Source: Pseudoips prasinana (taxonomy: Eukaryota > Arthropoda > Insecta > Lepidoptera > Nolidae). From it: DNA of 64,000 nucleotides. Where the stretch lies: positions 19,257,001 through 19,321,000 of the forward strand of contig OX621250.1 in assembly GCA_951640165.1 (NCBI GenBank). Reading direction: 5' to 3'. Of the stretch, positions 33,242 to 44,100 are shown piece by piece; position 1 is the stretch's first letter; the number at the start of each line of letters is the position of its first letter. The position numbers and the translations under genes were made by a program. The notes under the pieces were generated by a model. That model saw only the letters and a program-made list of their open reading frames with translations. It was not told the origin of the DNA and did not search any database.

Positions 33242-33960
33242 GAACTTTTTATAAATAACCCTTTGCCATTTTTATACGGCTTGATGTATAAACCCTTTCC
33301 TAGAGTTACAGACTCCATAACTCTATTATGTCGTTCCGTCTCTGCCAAATTTTTTTGAGCTGCTTTAAAATCATTAACAGTTTTTTCAATACCAGCTGCA
33401 CCTCCGGCTAAAGTTCCTAAAGCTGACAATCCAGCAAAAATTGGAATTAAAGGCAGAACGCCTCCAGTTTTCGGTAAAGGTATTACTCGAGGTACTCGAA
33501 CGTGACGAATATGTGGAATTATTTTTTTTGCTGTCAAGTAAGCAGTTTTTATTAATGCCTTTTTGTCTTTGTGTTTCAGTTTCTTGATTTTTGATTTTAT
33601 CTTTGTAACTAAGCTTCTGAATGTTTTAATACCAGAGCCAGAGTTTAGTTTAGCTTTCATAACTTTGCTAACGAGCCATGAGCTTAGTTTTTCACCTTTC
33701 CCTGCATCTTTTGATTTAAGTTTTTGTTTAGCCATGTTTAGCAGAAGTAAATCGGCTTTGTGACGGTTGAGTAAATCTGTATATTTTGTGTATGCAATGT
33801 CGTGATGCATACAAGCTTCGTCTAACTTATTCACACCCCGGTCACCGCGAGCCAAACGTTCACGTAATTTAGTTCCAGGTCCGCAATAATTATATCCAGG
33901 TAAATGAAGAGAGAGAATTAGATGGTTGATTAAACTATTTACTAGTCCACCCCCTATCAT
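33232..33960 (-). CDS. Phospholipase A2-domain minor capsid protein
   Basis: 242 codons. The N-terminal part has the parvovirus-type PLA2 signature: YNYCGPGTKL (calcium loop, residues 23-32) and DEACMHHDIAY (catalytic His53-Asp54). Such domains help a particle breach an endosomal membrane in parvoviruses. A lysine-rich middle (KIKSKIKKLKHKDKKALIK), a hydrophobic glycine/alanine-rich segment (PIFAGLSALGTLAGGAAG, near 180-200) and a tail with GKGLYIKPYKNGKGLFIKSS follow, suggesting a DNA- or membrane-associated core protein. The stop TGA comes directly after A AAA AAC, and protease coding continues in the -1 frame. It lies 52 nt downstream of the integrase stop. Confidence 0.85.
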   Translation of the reverse strand: MIGGGLVNSLINHLILSLHLPGYNYCGPGTKLRERLARGDRGVNKLDEACMHHDIAYTKYTDLLNRHKADLLLLNMAKQKLKSKDAGKGEKLSSWLVSKVMKAKLNSGSGIKTFRSLVTKIKSKIKKLKHKDKKALIKTAYLTAKKIIPHIRHVRVPRVIPLPKTGGVLPLIPIFAGLSALGTLAGGAAGIEKTVNDFKAAQKNLAETERHNRVMESVTLGKGLYIKPYKNGKGLFIKSSKN

Positions 33961-34012
33961 TACTTGAAGTGCAATGGAAAGAACAGCAAAAAATATTGGT
34001 TATATAATTATC

Positions 34013-34946
34013 TTATCTCCTTATTGCAGCTTTATCAATCCAACTGTTTTCTTCACTGCTAAGACCCAACCATTTAACATAAATTTTATTTCCTTTCCGT
34101 TTCAAAATCTTTTCTATCAAATAAACATCTGGATATTTCGATTTTTGTAGTTCTTGTTCGTAAAAAGTTCCTAATATGTCTTGGTTTCGTTGGTCTACTA
34201 TGTGATATGTTACTGGTATGGTGTTATTAATCATTTTTATTGTAAATAATTCAGTAGACCAATTAGGAGTATATCCTTTCTCGAAATCGTGTTTGTATTT
34301 GCTGATACGAACAGAGTCACCAATTTTGAATGTAGGCTTTCGCCTTATGGATTCATGTATAATCTTTCTAATATTTTCTTTTATTTTATTTTCATTAGAT
34401 TTATTCACATCAGCCGGTTTACACTTAATAGTTCGGTGTTTCGTATTATTATATGTGGTTAATATATCTCTCAATGGTTGACCTAACCACTTATAGTTCC
34501 CATTAAAACTAAAATATTTATATAATTTATTTTTAAGTGTTTTAATGAGTCGCTCTACAATTGAGGCTTTTTTAGTAGAAAATGATGAATAATGATTAAT
34601 ATTATATGTTCTCATAAGTGTCTGAAACGTATTGTTATAAAACTCACTTCCCTTATCAGTTTGTAAATTCACAGAATTTTGTTGACTGCTACGCAATATA
34701 TGTTCAAATGCACGGGTAACCTCAAGTTTATTTTTTTAATTTTAATGGCTCCGCCCAAGCATACTTTGAAAAACAGTCAATCACTAACAAAATATAATTA
34801 TAACCTTTATTATACTTTCTAAGGTTTTGCATATCCATTAAATCTGCCTGCCATAAATCTTCAATCCCCTTTAGAATAACAGACCGTCGAAGGAAATTTC
34901 TTCGTGCCGCTTTATGTATTTCATTTACTATTTGCTGTTTTGCCAT
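34013..34946 (-). pseudogene. Polinton integrase with C-terminal chromodomain, one frameshift
   Basis: This is the retroviral-type DDE integrase that inserts Polinton DNA. The first part (34728-34946) starts MAKQQIVNEIHKAARRNF and has LWQADLMDMQNLRK with the first aspartate and VIDCFSKYAWAEP. A frameshift in an A-rich run near 34,729-34,736 stops it. The other frame resumes (34013-34696) with LQTDKGSEFYNNTF, holding the second aspartate, the glutamate region after STKKASIVERLIKT, and a C-terminal IEKILKRKGNKIYVKWLGLS chromodomain. Its start overlaps the fibre-like gene end by 26 nt. Copy 2 does not reach this gene in the window, so whether the shift is copy-specific is unknown. Confidence 0.9.
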
Positions 34947-35316
34947 TACGGATTTTTTCGAGTAATTCGTTTACTTCTGCTTTAGTATAAAACTTGTCTT
35001 CGTAATGAGGTAAAATCGAAGATACATTGGCTTTTAAAGTAACTTGCACTGTCTTTTGCACATCTTTTATAATTTGGGCACGCAATGAACCAATCATTTT
35101 ATTAAATTCTTGTATCGTATGAGTACTTAACTGATCTACATAATCTTTGTTCACAGCATCGTCTGCGTCTACAGGAGGTTTAATACCTTTGAGTTTAGAG
35201 GATTTTAAATCAAATTCCCCGCTTTCAGATTTGAACAGTGCGTTTTCATTAAACTCAAACAGATCTGATAAACGCATCCTTTTATGAATATAGTTACCGA
35301 ATTTATCTACATTCAT
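34921..35316 (-). CDS. Fibre-like coiled-coil protein
   Basis: A 131-codon frame. SSKLKGIKPPVDADDAVNKD, followed by YVD, matches a motif that ends many trimeric phage and viral fibre proteins (hydrophobic residues, P, DAV, K, YV). After it come a long amphipathic helix (EFNKMIGSLRAQIIKDVQKT) and a second short helix (TKAEVNELLEKI), giving a coiled-coil-like architecture. It is probably a minor virion component or fibre, but that is inference. It lies between the DUF8207-like gene and integrase, with a 26-nt overlap to the latter. Confidence 0.6.
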   Translation of the reverse strand: MNVDKFGNYIHKRMRLSDLFEFNENALFKSESGEFDLKSSKLKGIKPPVDADDAVNKDYVDQLSTHTIQEFNKMIGSLRAQIIKDVQKTVQVTLKANVSSILPHYEDKFYTKAEVNELLEKIRNGKTANSK

Positions 35317-35364
35317 GTTTTAAGTATACTGTATAGTATATAGAGGTTGAAGGAGAAATGAACT

Positions 35365-36249
35365 TTATGAAGACGAAATTTGTTTATTTATAACCTTACT
35401 TTCCTGCAATTCTTCAATAATAGATATTATTTCATTGTCTAATCCAGTGTTACCAGCATCCCGAGATGCCATTAGTAATTTCAACCTTTCTACCAATTCA
35501 TTTGGATCATCCCAGTACACATAATCAACATCTTTTTTCCATTTCTTTATCAGTGGTAAACCTTTTCCCTTTGATTGGGTATCTTTAACCGTATTTTGTA
35601 GTTTGAAGAGAGGTTTAATAACTTGCAAATATTTTTGTCCCTTATTACTTTTTATTGGTTTATTTGGTTCGTAGTCTCGACTATGTGCATTTGTATCAAT
35701 CAACATCGACTTATAATGATTCATATCACCGTCTGTAACTAAGCTTAAATCTGTGTCTTTCTTAAGCAACAATTGTTTTAAACCAAGAGTACTTTGGTAT
35801 TTACGTCCAGCGACGGTGATATATTGATCATTCATTGTTATGGGTGCAGAACCTAGCATGAGTTTTCCGCGCTCTACTCTAACACCAAAAGGAATATCTC
35901 TCAAAGCTTCCGAGGATACTGACCAAGATGATGTATCACAACCTTCTTTGGTGTCAACAACTGATTCATAAGACGAGTTGCTATTAAGAGAAACAGATTT
36001 ATTTTCGTCGTCATCATCATCACATCTGTCTGTCTGCAAATTGTTGTCAATATCATCTTCGTATTCAGTAGTACGTGAAAGAGGAACTAGCTTACTAGTA
36101 CTAGCAATCAAATTGAGAGGTTCTGTTACAGGTTTGAACACAGATTCCAATGCTTGTTTATTATCAATCTCCACATCTCTCATTTTTCGTACCTTTTTCT
36201 TTACAGCTTCCGCTGCATTTACAATTTGTCTTTTGAATGATTTTTCCAT
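35365..36249 (-). CDS. DUF8207-like Polinton protein
   Basis: 294 codons. The N-terminus has a basic stretch (AAEAVKKKVRKMRD) and a long acidic/serine linker (EYEDDIDNN, CDDDDDENKS). The conserved region starts near residue 120 (IPFGVRVERGKLMLGSAPIT, YITVAGRKYQSTLGLKQLLL), and YVYWDDPNELVERLKLLMAS then begins a C-terminal helical tail ending in EIISIIEELQESK. This organisation recurs in arthropod Polinton-like elements as a protein of unknown function, which I recall as DUF8207. It could be a scaffold or virion component. It lies downstream of the ATPase by 85 bp. Confidence 0.65.
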   Translation of the reverse strand: MEKSFKRQIVNAAEAVKKKVRKMRDVEIDNKQALESVFKPVTEPLNLIASTSKLVPLSRTTEYEDDIDNNLQTDRCDDDDDENKSVSLNSNSSYESVVDTKEGCDTSSWSVSSEALRDIPFGVRVERGKLMLGSAPITMNDQYITVAGRKYQSTLGLKQLLLKKDTDLSLVTDGDMNHYKSMLIDTNAHSRDYEPNKPIKSNKGQKYLQVIKPLFKLQNTVKDTQSKGKGLPLIKKWKKDVDYVYWDDPNELVERLKLLMASRDAGNTGLDNEIISIIEELQESKVINKQISSS

Positions 36250-36334
36250 ATTGATATAGCGATCCTAATTGATTAAGTGATGGCTTAGGAATATCAATGT
36301 TGAGCAGGCAACTGCTTTATATACCCATTTGCGT

Positions 36335-37021
36335 TCAATCAAAGACAACAAAAGTGTCAAACCTATCTCTATAGCATCCTTCGTTTTTGGGACAATCCTT
36401 ATTTATTACAACATAACTAAAAGGTTTACTCCATATTTTTGAACACATTTCACGAAATTCATTCCACGTCATGTTAGTGTTGACATGTTCTTCATAAACA
36501 TGTCTCAAATTGATTTCGTCTTGTTTAAAAAGCACGATTAGGTTCGCGTTATCTCTTACCAACTGTTTAGGAATTTTACTATATGTTTGATTTAAATAAA
36601 AACAATCGATGTGTTTGTGTCTTCCCATTGCAAAATAATCACGAATGTTATTCTGATTTTCACAGGCAACATCATCAAATATAATAACTGAATTTGGCTT
36701 AGCACTTTGAACACTCAGTACTTCCTCATTTTCATGGTATTTTTGAAAAGAAATGTCTGGTACTCGTTGCATAACTTTTTCTAAAAAAATATACTTGGGT
36801 TGCAGTAAAGTTTTCGAATAAACGTAAACATTTTGAAATCTCAACCCATTCTCATGAATTAGAAGACCAATTATTAAATTTGTTTTTCTACAATTTGATG
36901 GCCCACTTATGATGCATCGTAGTGAGTTAGGTAACAATTTTCCATGACGTAGACTAGTCTTGCTAGACTCGACACAGATTTTTTTCACATGTAATGAATG
37001 CGGTTGTTTTACGAATTTCAT
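36335..37021 (-). CDS. Packaging ATPase (HerA/FtsK-like), atypical Walker A
   Basis: 228 codons. It is the genome-packaging ATPase of the Polinton, powering DNA entry into capsids. The Walker A segment is SGPSNCRKTNL (Gly40-Thr47), with Arg in place of the usual Gly two before Thr. Walker B is VIIFDDVACENQ (two acidic residues near 115), followed by a sensor-like CFYLNQTYSKIP. The stop falls at 36335 and the start only 123 bp from the right terminal repeat, a position usual for late genes at an element end. The substitution may reduce function but is seen once only. Confidence 0.85.
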   Translation of the reverse strand: MKFVKQPHSLHVKKICVESSKTSLRHGKLLPNSLRCIISGPSNCRKTNLIIGLLIHENGLRFQNVYVYSKTLLQPKYIFLEKVMQRVPDISFQKYHENEEVLSVQSAKPNSVIIFDDVACENQNNIRDYFAMGRHKHIDCFYLNQTYSKIPKQLVRDNANLIVLFKQDEINLRHVYEEHVNTNMTWNEFREMCSKIWSKPFSYVVINKDCPKNEGCYRDRFDTFVVFD

Positions 37022-37143
37022 TGTTACTACTTAAAAAGGTTTGATTAATAATGAGTCAATTACGTTGTTGCATTGACATAAATAGTAAAATAGAAGCCCT
37101 AAATCGACGGGTGCCTAATATCTAGGAATATTATTGGGCATTC

Positions 37144-37344
37144 TAGAAGTAATAATTTCGGGTCTTAAAAGTGGTGAAATGTGTAGTGAAACTAGAGGTA
37201 AGTGGTTGATATGTAGAGCTAGTTATAGTAGGATGTTATTGGGCATTCTACCACACCGAGAGTGACGAAGGCGACCGTTCCTCCGGCTCACTTCGTTCGC
37301 CTTCGTCACTCTCGGTGTGGTAGAATGCCCAATAATATACTACT
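37144..37344 (-). repeat. Polinton copy 1 right terminal inverted repeat
   Basis: The reverse complement of this region matches 17653-17904 with an internal deletion. It ends ACTACT, followed by TGAAGT and satellite in reversed orientation. Directly inside, at 37,126-37,145, sits another copy of ATATTATTGGGCATTCTAG. Confidence 0.92.
37227..37344. repeat. Terminal palindrome with extended stem (right end)
   Basis: 118 bp with near-perfect arms of 48 bp (inner arm AGTAGGATGTTATTGGGCAT, outer arm ATAATATACTACT) around a 22-nt loop. Both arms carry the ACACCGAGAGTGACGAAGGC block, whereas the left ends carry it on one arm only. Confidence 0.93.
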
Positions 37345-37350
37345 TGAAGT

Positions 37351-37633
37351 TAGTTCTAGGTGGTATGAAAATTGATAACTATGTTCAAGTTATATATTAA
37401 GAACGGAACGGAACGAAACGGAACGAAAAGGAACGAAACGAAACGAAACGAAACGAAACGGAACGGAACGGAACGGAACGGAACGGAACGGAACGGAACG
37501 GAACGAAACGAAACGAAACGAAACGAAACGAAACGAAACGGAACGTAACGGAACGGAACGGAACGGAACGGAACGGAACGAAACGAAACGAAACGAAACG
37601 AAACGAAACGAAACGGAACGGAACGGAACGGAA
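37351..37633 (-). repeat. Satellite, reversed orientation, beside the Polinton right end
   Basis: The plus strand now reads TTAGTTCTAGGTGGTATG and GGAACG/GAAACG repeats, the reverse complement of blocks 1 and 2. Confidence 0.93.
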
Positions 37634-38538
37634 AATAAAGACAAACTTGCTATTCCGGGCTTTAGAGTCAGCAAAACGAATAAATCATTTTTAGGAAATT
37701 GTATTAGGTTTTATATATGGCAAGGGGTTATTATACCACTAAAGAGTACATCGATGACAAAGACGCCTGGCGCTTACCACCTACCTGCACATTGCTCGCT
37801 GGAGATCTTGTAGCCATATAGACATGACTAATTTGTTGAGTTACGTGAACTATCTGTGACTATCTGTTATATGATTGCTAACATATACAAAATTTAAATT
37901 TATTGACTGTGTCTCAAAATTAATAATGTTATTGTTTCAATGTTTTTTTATTTTGTTTCATAAGTATAATCTAAATTAATATTCATTCGACAACCGAACG
38001 AGCAGATATTGTGTTTGCCTACTAAATAATTACTTTAAGTGGACCAAATCCCGTGTTCATGCCCGCTTGAGTATGTTTCGCCGGACCGTCTCAACTGGGC
38101 CGTGTTGAAACCGGTGGTAGATGAACCTGCTGAGTTTGTTTCGCTGGGTCTTCTCAGTTGGGGCGCATTGGATCCGGTGGTAGCATTAAAGCGCGACCGT
38201 CGTTTTAAACACAAGGTCCATTATAATAATAATACTGAATACCTTAATATAGATAGAACCATTCAGACAATATGTAGTAAAATATAAATTTCAATCATTA
38301 AAACTAAACATAATCTCCTTGACAATAACTTAATACAAGCTAGCTAAATATCACTTCTATTATAAAATAAATTGTATAAATGTTTTAACAGTCCATGTAA
38401 CTAAATATCTGTAATAAGCAACTAGAAATAATAACTGTATTACTACAAACATGTTCTGACTATTTACAAGCGCTTTTTTAAAGTCTACGTGACTGAAAAC
38501 CTTTTTTTTTTATTTTTATTTATTTTATTTTTATTTAA
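37634..38538 (+). repeat. Captured LINE 3' end, composite unit U1
   Basis: It starts right after a GAACGGAA tract with AATAAAGACAAACTTGC and encodes the ORF2 C-terminus (here with a deletion near 37,717), then the 3' UTR and a TTTTATTTTTATTT tail, and returns to the satellite at GTTGTATATAAAGAACGG. The same two junctions occur in all six units. Confidence 0.9.
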
Positions 38539-38666
38539 AAAAGTTGTATATAAAGAACGGAACGGAATGAAATGGAACGAAACGGAACGAAACGAAACGA
38601 AACGGAACGGAACGGAACGAAACGAAACGAAACGAAACGAAACGAAACGGAACGGAACGGAACGGA

Positions 38667-39638
38667 AAATAAAGACAAACTTGCTATTCCGGGCTTTAGA
38701 GTCAGCAAAACGAATAAATCATTTTTAGGAAATTGTATTAGGTTTTATAACAAGCTTCCTACTCATATTACTGATCTGCCCGACACAAGTTTCAGGACAC
38801 ATATTAAACGTGTACTTATGGCAAGGGGTTATTATACCACTAAAGAGTACATCGATGACAAAGACGCCTGGCGCTTACCACCTACCTGCACATTGCTCGC
38901 TGGAGATCTTGTAGCCATATAGACATGACTAATTTGTTGAGTTACGTGAACTATCTGTGACTATCTGTAATATGATTGCTAACATATACAAAATTTAAAT
39001 TTATTGACTCTGTCTCAAAATTAATAATGTTATTGTTTCAATGTTTTTTTTTTTGTTTCATAAGTATAATCTAAATTAATATTCATTCGACAACCGATCG
39101 AGCAGATATTGTGTTTGCCTACTAAATAATTACTTTTAGTGGACCAAATCCCGTGTTCATACCCGCTTGAGTATGTTTCGCCGGACCGTCTCAACTGGGC
39201 CGTGTTGAAACCGGTGGTAGATGAACCTGCTGAGTTTGTTTCGCTGGGTCTTCTCAGTTGGGGCGCATTGGATCCGGTGGTAGCATTAAAGCGCGACCGT
39301 CGTTTTAAACACAAGGTCCATTATAATAATAATACTGAATACCTTAATATAGATAGAACCATTCAGACAATATGTAGTAAAATATAAATTTCAATCATTA
39401 AAACTAAACATAATCTCCTTGACAATAACTTAATACAAGTTAGCTAAATATCACTTCTATTATAAAATAAATTGTATAAATGTTTTAACATTCCATGAAA
39501 CTAAATATCTGTAATAAGCAACTAGAAATAATAACTGTATTACTACAAACATGTTCTGACTATTTACAAGCGCTTTTTTAAAGTCTAGGTGAATGAAAAC
39601 CTTTTTTTTTTATTTTTATTTATTTTATTTTTATTTAA
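38667..39638 (+). repeat. Captured LINE 3' end, composite unit U2
   Basis: Same junctions and content as U1 but without its deletion: the ORF2 tail with GNCIRFYNKLPTHITDLPDT ends at 38922, then 3' UTR and tail. Confidence 0.9.
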
Positions 39639-41011
39639 AAAAGTTGTATATAAAGAACGGAACGGAATGAAATGGAACGAAACGGAACGAAACGAAACGA
39701 AACGGAACGGAACGGAACGGAACGGAACGGAACGGAACGGAAAGGAACGGAACGGAACGGCACGGCACGCGCGATAGAGAAAAATGATGAGAGTGAATGT
39801 TTACGATGCGCGCGCACACCGACACCAAATAATTTAACAGCATGAAGTTAGTTCTAGGTGGTATAAAAATAACAGCATGAAGTTAGTTCTAGGTGGTATG
39901 AAAATTGATAACTATGTTCAAGTTATATATTAAGAACGGAACGGAACGAAACGGAACGAAACGGAACGAAAAGGAACGAAACGAAACGAAACTAAACGAA
40001 ACGAAACGAAACGAAACGGAACGGAACGGAACGGAACGGAACGGAACGGAACGGAACGGAACGGAACGGAACGGAACGTAACGGAACGGAACGGAACGGA
40101 ACGAAAAGGAACGAAACGAAACGAAACGAAACGAAACGAAACGAAACGAAACGAAACGAAACGAAACGGAACGGAACGGAACGGAACGGAACTGAACGGA
40201 ACGGAACGAAACGGAACGAAACGGAACGAAACGGAACGAAACGAAACGAAACGAAACGAAACGGAACGGAACGGCACGGAACGGCACGGAACGGAACGGA
40301 ACGGCACGGAATGGCACGGAACGGAACGGCACGGAACGGCACGGCATGGCACGCGCGATGGAGAAAAATGATGAGAGTGAATTTTTACGATGCGCGCGCA
40401 CACCGACACCAAACAATTTAACAGCATGAAGTTAGTTCTAGGTGGTATAAAAATAACAGCATGAAGTTAGTTCTAGGTGGTATGAAAATTGATAACTATG
40501 TTCAAGTTATATATTAAGAACGGAACGGAACGAAACGGAACGAAACGGAACGAAACGGAACGAAACAGAACGAAACGGAACGAAACGGAACGAAACGGAA
40601 CGAAACGGAATGAAACGGAACGAAACGGAACGAAACGGAACGAAACGGAACGAAACGAAACGAAACGAAACGAAACAAAACGGAACGGAACGGCACGGAA
40701 CGGAACGGAATGGCACGGAACGGAACGGCACGGAACGGAACAGAACGGCACGGAACGGCACGGAACGGCACGGAACGGCACGGAACGGCACAGAACGGCA
40801 CGGAACGGCACGGAACGGAACGGCACGGCACGCTCGATGGAGAAAAATGATGAGAGTGAATTTTTACGATGCGCTCGCACACCGACACCAAACAATTGAA
40901 CAGCATGAAGTTAGTTCTAGGTGGTATAAAAATAACAGCATGAAGTTAGTTCTAGGTGGTATGAAAATTGATAACTATGTTCAAGTTGTACATAAAGAAC
41001 GGAACGGAACG
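39639..41011 (-). repeat. Satellite, reversed orientation, three units
   Basis: Three modules (about 39,766-39,935, 40,345-40,520 and 40,830-41,000) lie with GGAACG/GAAACG/GGCACG tracts between them. One tract (about 40,520-40,640) alternates GGAACG and AAACG copies regularly, forming a 10-bp higher-order period. No gene. Confidence 0.93.
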
Positions 41012-41016
41012 GAACG

Positions 41017-41124
41017 TGTTATGTATAATGTTATAATACGTGGGTGCTTGCACGCACCTAATAAAGTCAGTGTGATTCGAGCAGTCCGTTGTTTCACTTG
41101 TTCCCTACGTTCGTATACACATCA
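41017..41124 (+). repeat. Gypsy 5' LTR
   Basis: 108 bp, TGTTATGT to ACATCA, with AATAAAG near its middle. It differs from the 3' LTR at 2 bases. Confidence 0.92.
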
Positions 41125-41166
41125 GTGGCGACGATTACCCGCGTTTAAAAAGAAAAAAAAAAGAAA

Positions 41167-44100
41167 ATGTCTCACTTCGGAATTTTATCGAGTTTTGACC
41201 ATAATATCCATTCGTGGCAAAACTATAAGCAGCGAATTACGCAGTGGTACATTGCGAACGACATCGACGATGTAAAGGACCCGTCGAAGGTGAAAAGAAG
41301 GGCAATTCTTCTGAGTGCGCTCACGGACAGTACCTACAAGCTAGCGGCAGACCTCGCGCTACCGAAACAAATATCAGCCGTTCCGTATGATGATATCTTG
41401 GAAACTTTGGACAATCATTTTACGCCAAAAATATGTGGTTTCGGAGAACGTTACAATTTTTATGCCGCTAGTCAAGAAGTGGACGAATCATACTCGCAGT
41501 GGGCTGCAAGGCTTCGTGGGCTTACTACGAATTGCGGATTCCTGAACGTGGAAGAAGCGCTCCGTGACCGGTTTGTAATGGGAATGCTTCCTGGGCCGGA
41601 GAAAGACAAGCTGTTCGCCCATGAACTTGACAATCTGACGCTGGCAAAGTCAGTGGACATAGCAGAGAGCGTGCGCAGCGCTCGCAAGGGAGCGGCAGCA
41701 TCATCGGCGTCTACGAGTCTCGCGCTGTCCACGTCGGCGAGCGACACGGTGTTCAAAATTGCACGTGCCGCCAAAGAACCCAGTGCTAAAAAAGAAATGT
41801 GTCTAGTGTGCGGATATAAAAATCATAAAACTTCTCAGTGTCGGTTTGCCGGGTATTCATGTAAAAAGTGCCATGTAAAAGGCCATCTAAAGAGAATGTG
41901 CAAAAAAATTAACTTTGTGGGTACCGGCGCGGGCGGGTTGAGCGAAAGTGATGATGACGGTAAGAGTATTAAAATATGTTCTCATAAGGGTGAACCCATG
42001 ACCTTGTTTGTGGCTATTCACAATGTGAAACTTAGGTTTGAAGTTGATACGGGGTCGGCTGTCACAGCAATTTCCGAATTAGTGTACAGAAAACATTTTG
42101 GAAACGTGCCATTATCACCAACCAGCGACCAGTTATTTACCTATACCGGTAGTAAAATTAATTGTGTTGGAGTTGCCCAGTTACCTTTCCGTTATTTAAA
42201 AAGCACACACATTATTAACGTTCGGGTTATACGCAACGGGGGGCCGCCAATCGTAGGTCGTGACTTCATAAGCTTATTTAGACTCAAAATGTCACAAATA
42301 AATTTTTTTGGGACCTCTGATAACCTCGTTGAGCAACTAAAGTCACGTTATTCAAAGGTTTTCTCCGATAAGTTAGGAATGTTTACTAAATATAAAGTTA
42401 AGTTGCAATTAAAAGATGATGCTAAACCAGTGTTTTTTAAGGCTAGGCCGGTCGCTTTTGCGCTAAGAGATAAGGTGAATGGTGAACTCGATCGTTTGGT
42501 TCAAACTGGCGTACTAAAACCGGTTTCTCATTCGGAGTATGCGTCGCCTATTGTGCCCGTGCTAAAACGCGATGGGTCAGTTAGACTGTGCGTAGATTAT
42601 TCCGTCAGCGTAAATAAACAATTGGTTGTTGATCAATACCCGTTACCGACCGCAAATGAATTGTTCACAAAATTACACGGAGGGCAGCAGTTTAGTAAAC
42701 TGGATCTAACACAAGCCTATTCCCAATTTGTTTTAGATGAGGAGTCACAAAAAGTGACCTGTATTAATACACATCGAGGGTTATTTTCCTTCACAAGGCT
42801 CGTGTACGGTTTGTCCAACGCTTCAGCAATTTTTCAGCGAGCTATGGAATGCTTATTGACAGGTTTAGATGGCGTTACGGTTCTACTCGATGATATTTGT
42901 ATCACGGGTGAAACAAAATTTCAACATTTAGAGAGACTAAGTGCGGTACTCCAAAGGTTACAAGAGGCGGGGCTAACACTTCGTAAAGATAAATGCGCAT
43001 TTTTTGAGGACAAAATTGAATATTTGGGTTACACAATTGACAAAAACGGCTTAAGGAAATCGCAACAAAAAGTTAAAGCCATCGTTGACGCCCCTATTCC
43101 TACCGATGTAAGTAAATTACAATCGTTTCTTGGATTAGCAAACTATTATAGGAATTTCGTGCCAAACGCGTCGAGTATATTGACCCCACTTTATTCCTTA
43201 TTGCAAAAGGGCAACAAATGGAAGTGGGAGGCCGTTCATAATAAGGCATTTAATACAATAAAAAAAATATTGGCCTCAGATCAGATACTGGCCCATTTTG
43301 ATCAGAATGCCAAAATTATTTTGACTGTCGATGCGTCTCCCAGCGGTTTAGGGTCGATCCTGTCGCAGATAGGGTCTGATGGGGTGGAACGTCCAGTGTC
43401 ATTCGCTTCGCGGACCTTGAATGCCGCAGAGAAACGGTATTCTCAGATCCAAAAGGAGGCAACTGCGATAATTTTTGGCGTGCGGCGATTCCACCAATAC
43501 TTATACGGGAGAGCAGTTCCGTTTGTTCTCCGTACGGATCACAAGCCTTTGCTAAGTATTTTTGGGCCATTTCGCGGTATCCCAGAAGTTTCTGCGAATA
43601 GATTACAGCGCTATGCGATGTTCTTAAGTGGTTATAACTACTCTATAGAATACGTACGCAGCGCTGATAACAGTGCGGACTACCTGTCGCGCGCGAGTCT
43701 ACCCGATGAGTCAGTAGCAAGGAGGCGGTACGGCCACGAAACCGACGCTTGTCTGGCATCGTTAGAGGAATGCGCTTCGTCTATTAACTTTGTTATAGAC
43801 GGTAGCTTACCTGTCACTTTAGACGAAATTCGTAACGAAACGCGTAAAGACGTAATTTTAAGTAAGGTTGTTTCGTACATTACCAGGGGGTGGCCAAAAC
43901 GGTTGTCAAATGCATTGATTCAACCGTATTTTCAATGTAAAACACAGTTATCATTTGAAAACGGTTGCGTTATGCGCGGCCACAAATTAGTAATTCCCGG
44001 TTCGGTTAAAACTAAATTGCTATCAGAACTTCATAAATCACATTTGGGTATTGTGAAAACGAAGGCTGAAGCACGTAGTCGATTTTGGTTCCCTGGGATA

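Larger units (their letters stand above)
17653..37344. mobile_element. Polinton/Maverick element, copy 1 (complete ends)
   Basis: About 19.7 kb lie between inverted terminal repeats that begin AGTAGTATATTATTGG and end ACTACT. The element encodes protein-primed DNA polymerase B, retroviral-like integrase, packaging ATPase, adenain-like protease, and major and minor capsid proteins, the defining Polinton/Maverick set. Left-half genes run on the plus strand and right-half genes on the minus strand, converging near 29.5-30.3 kb. It holds a mariner-like transposon and a LINE end that are absent from copy 2. Its two flanks do not share a 6-bp duplication (CGCGTG on the left, TGAAGT on the right), and they lie in satellite of opposite orientation. 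Confidence 0.95.

Noticed and set aside
38039..38287. Recurrent 82-aa frame (MDQIPCSCPLEY...) repeated in every LINE unit
   Set aside because: It lies in the LINE 3' UTR, downstream of the ORF2 stop, and its repetition only reflects the repeat.
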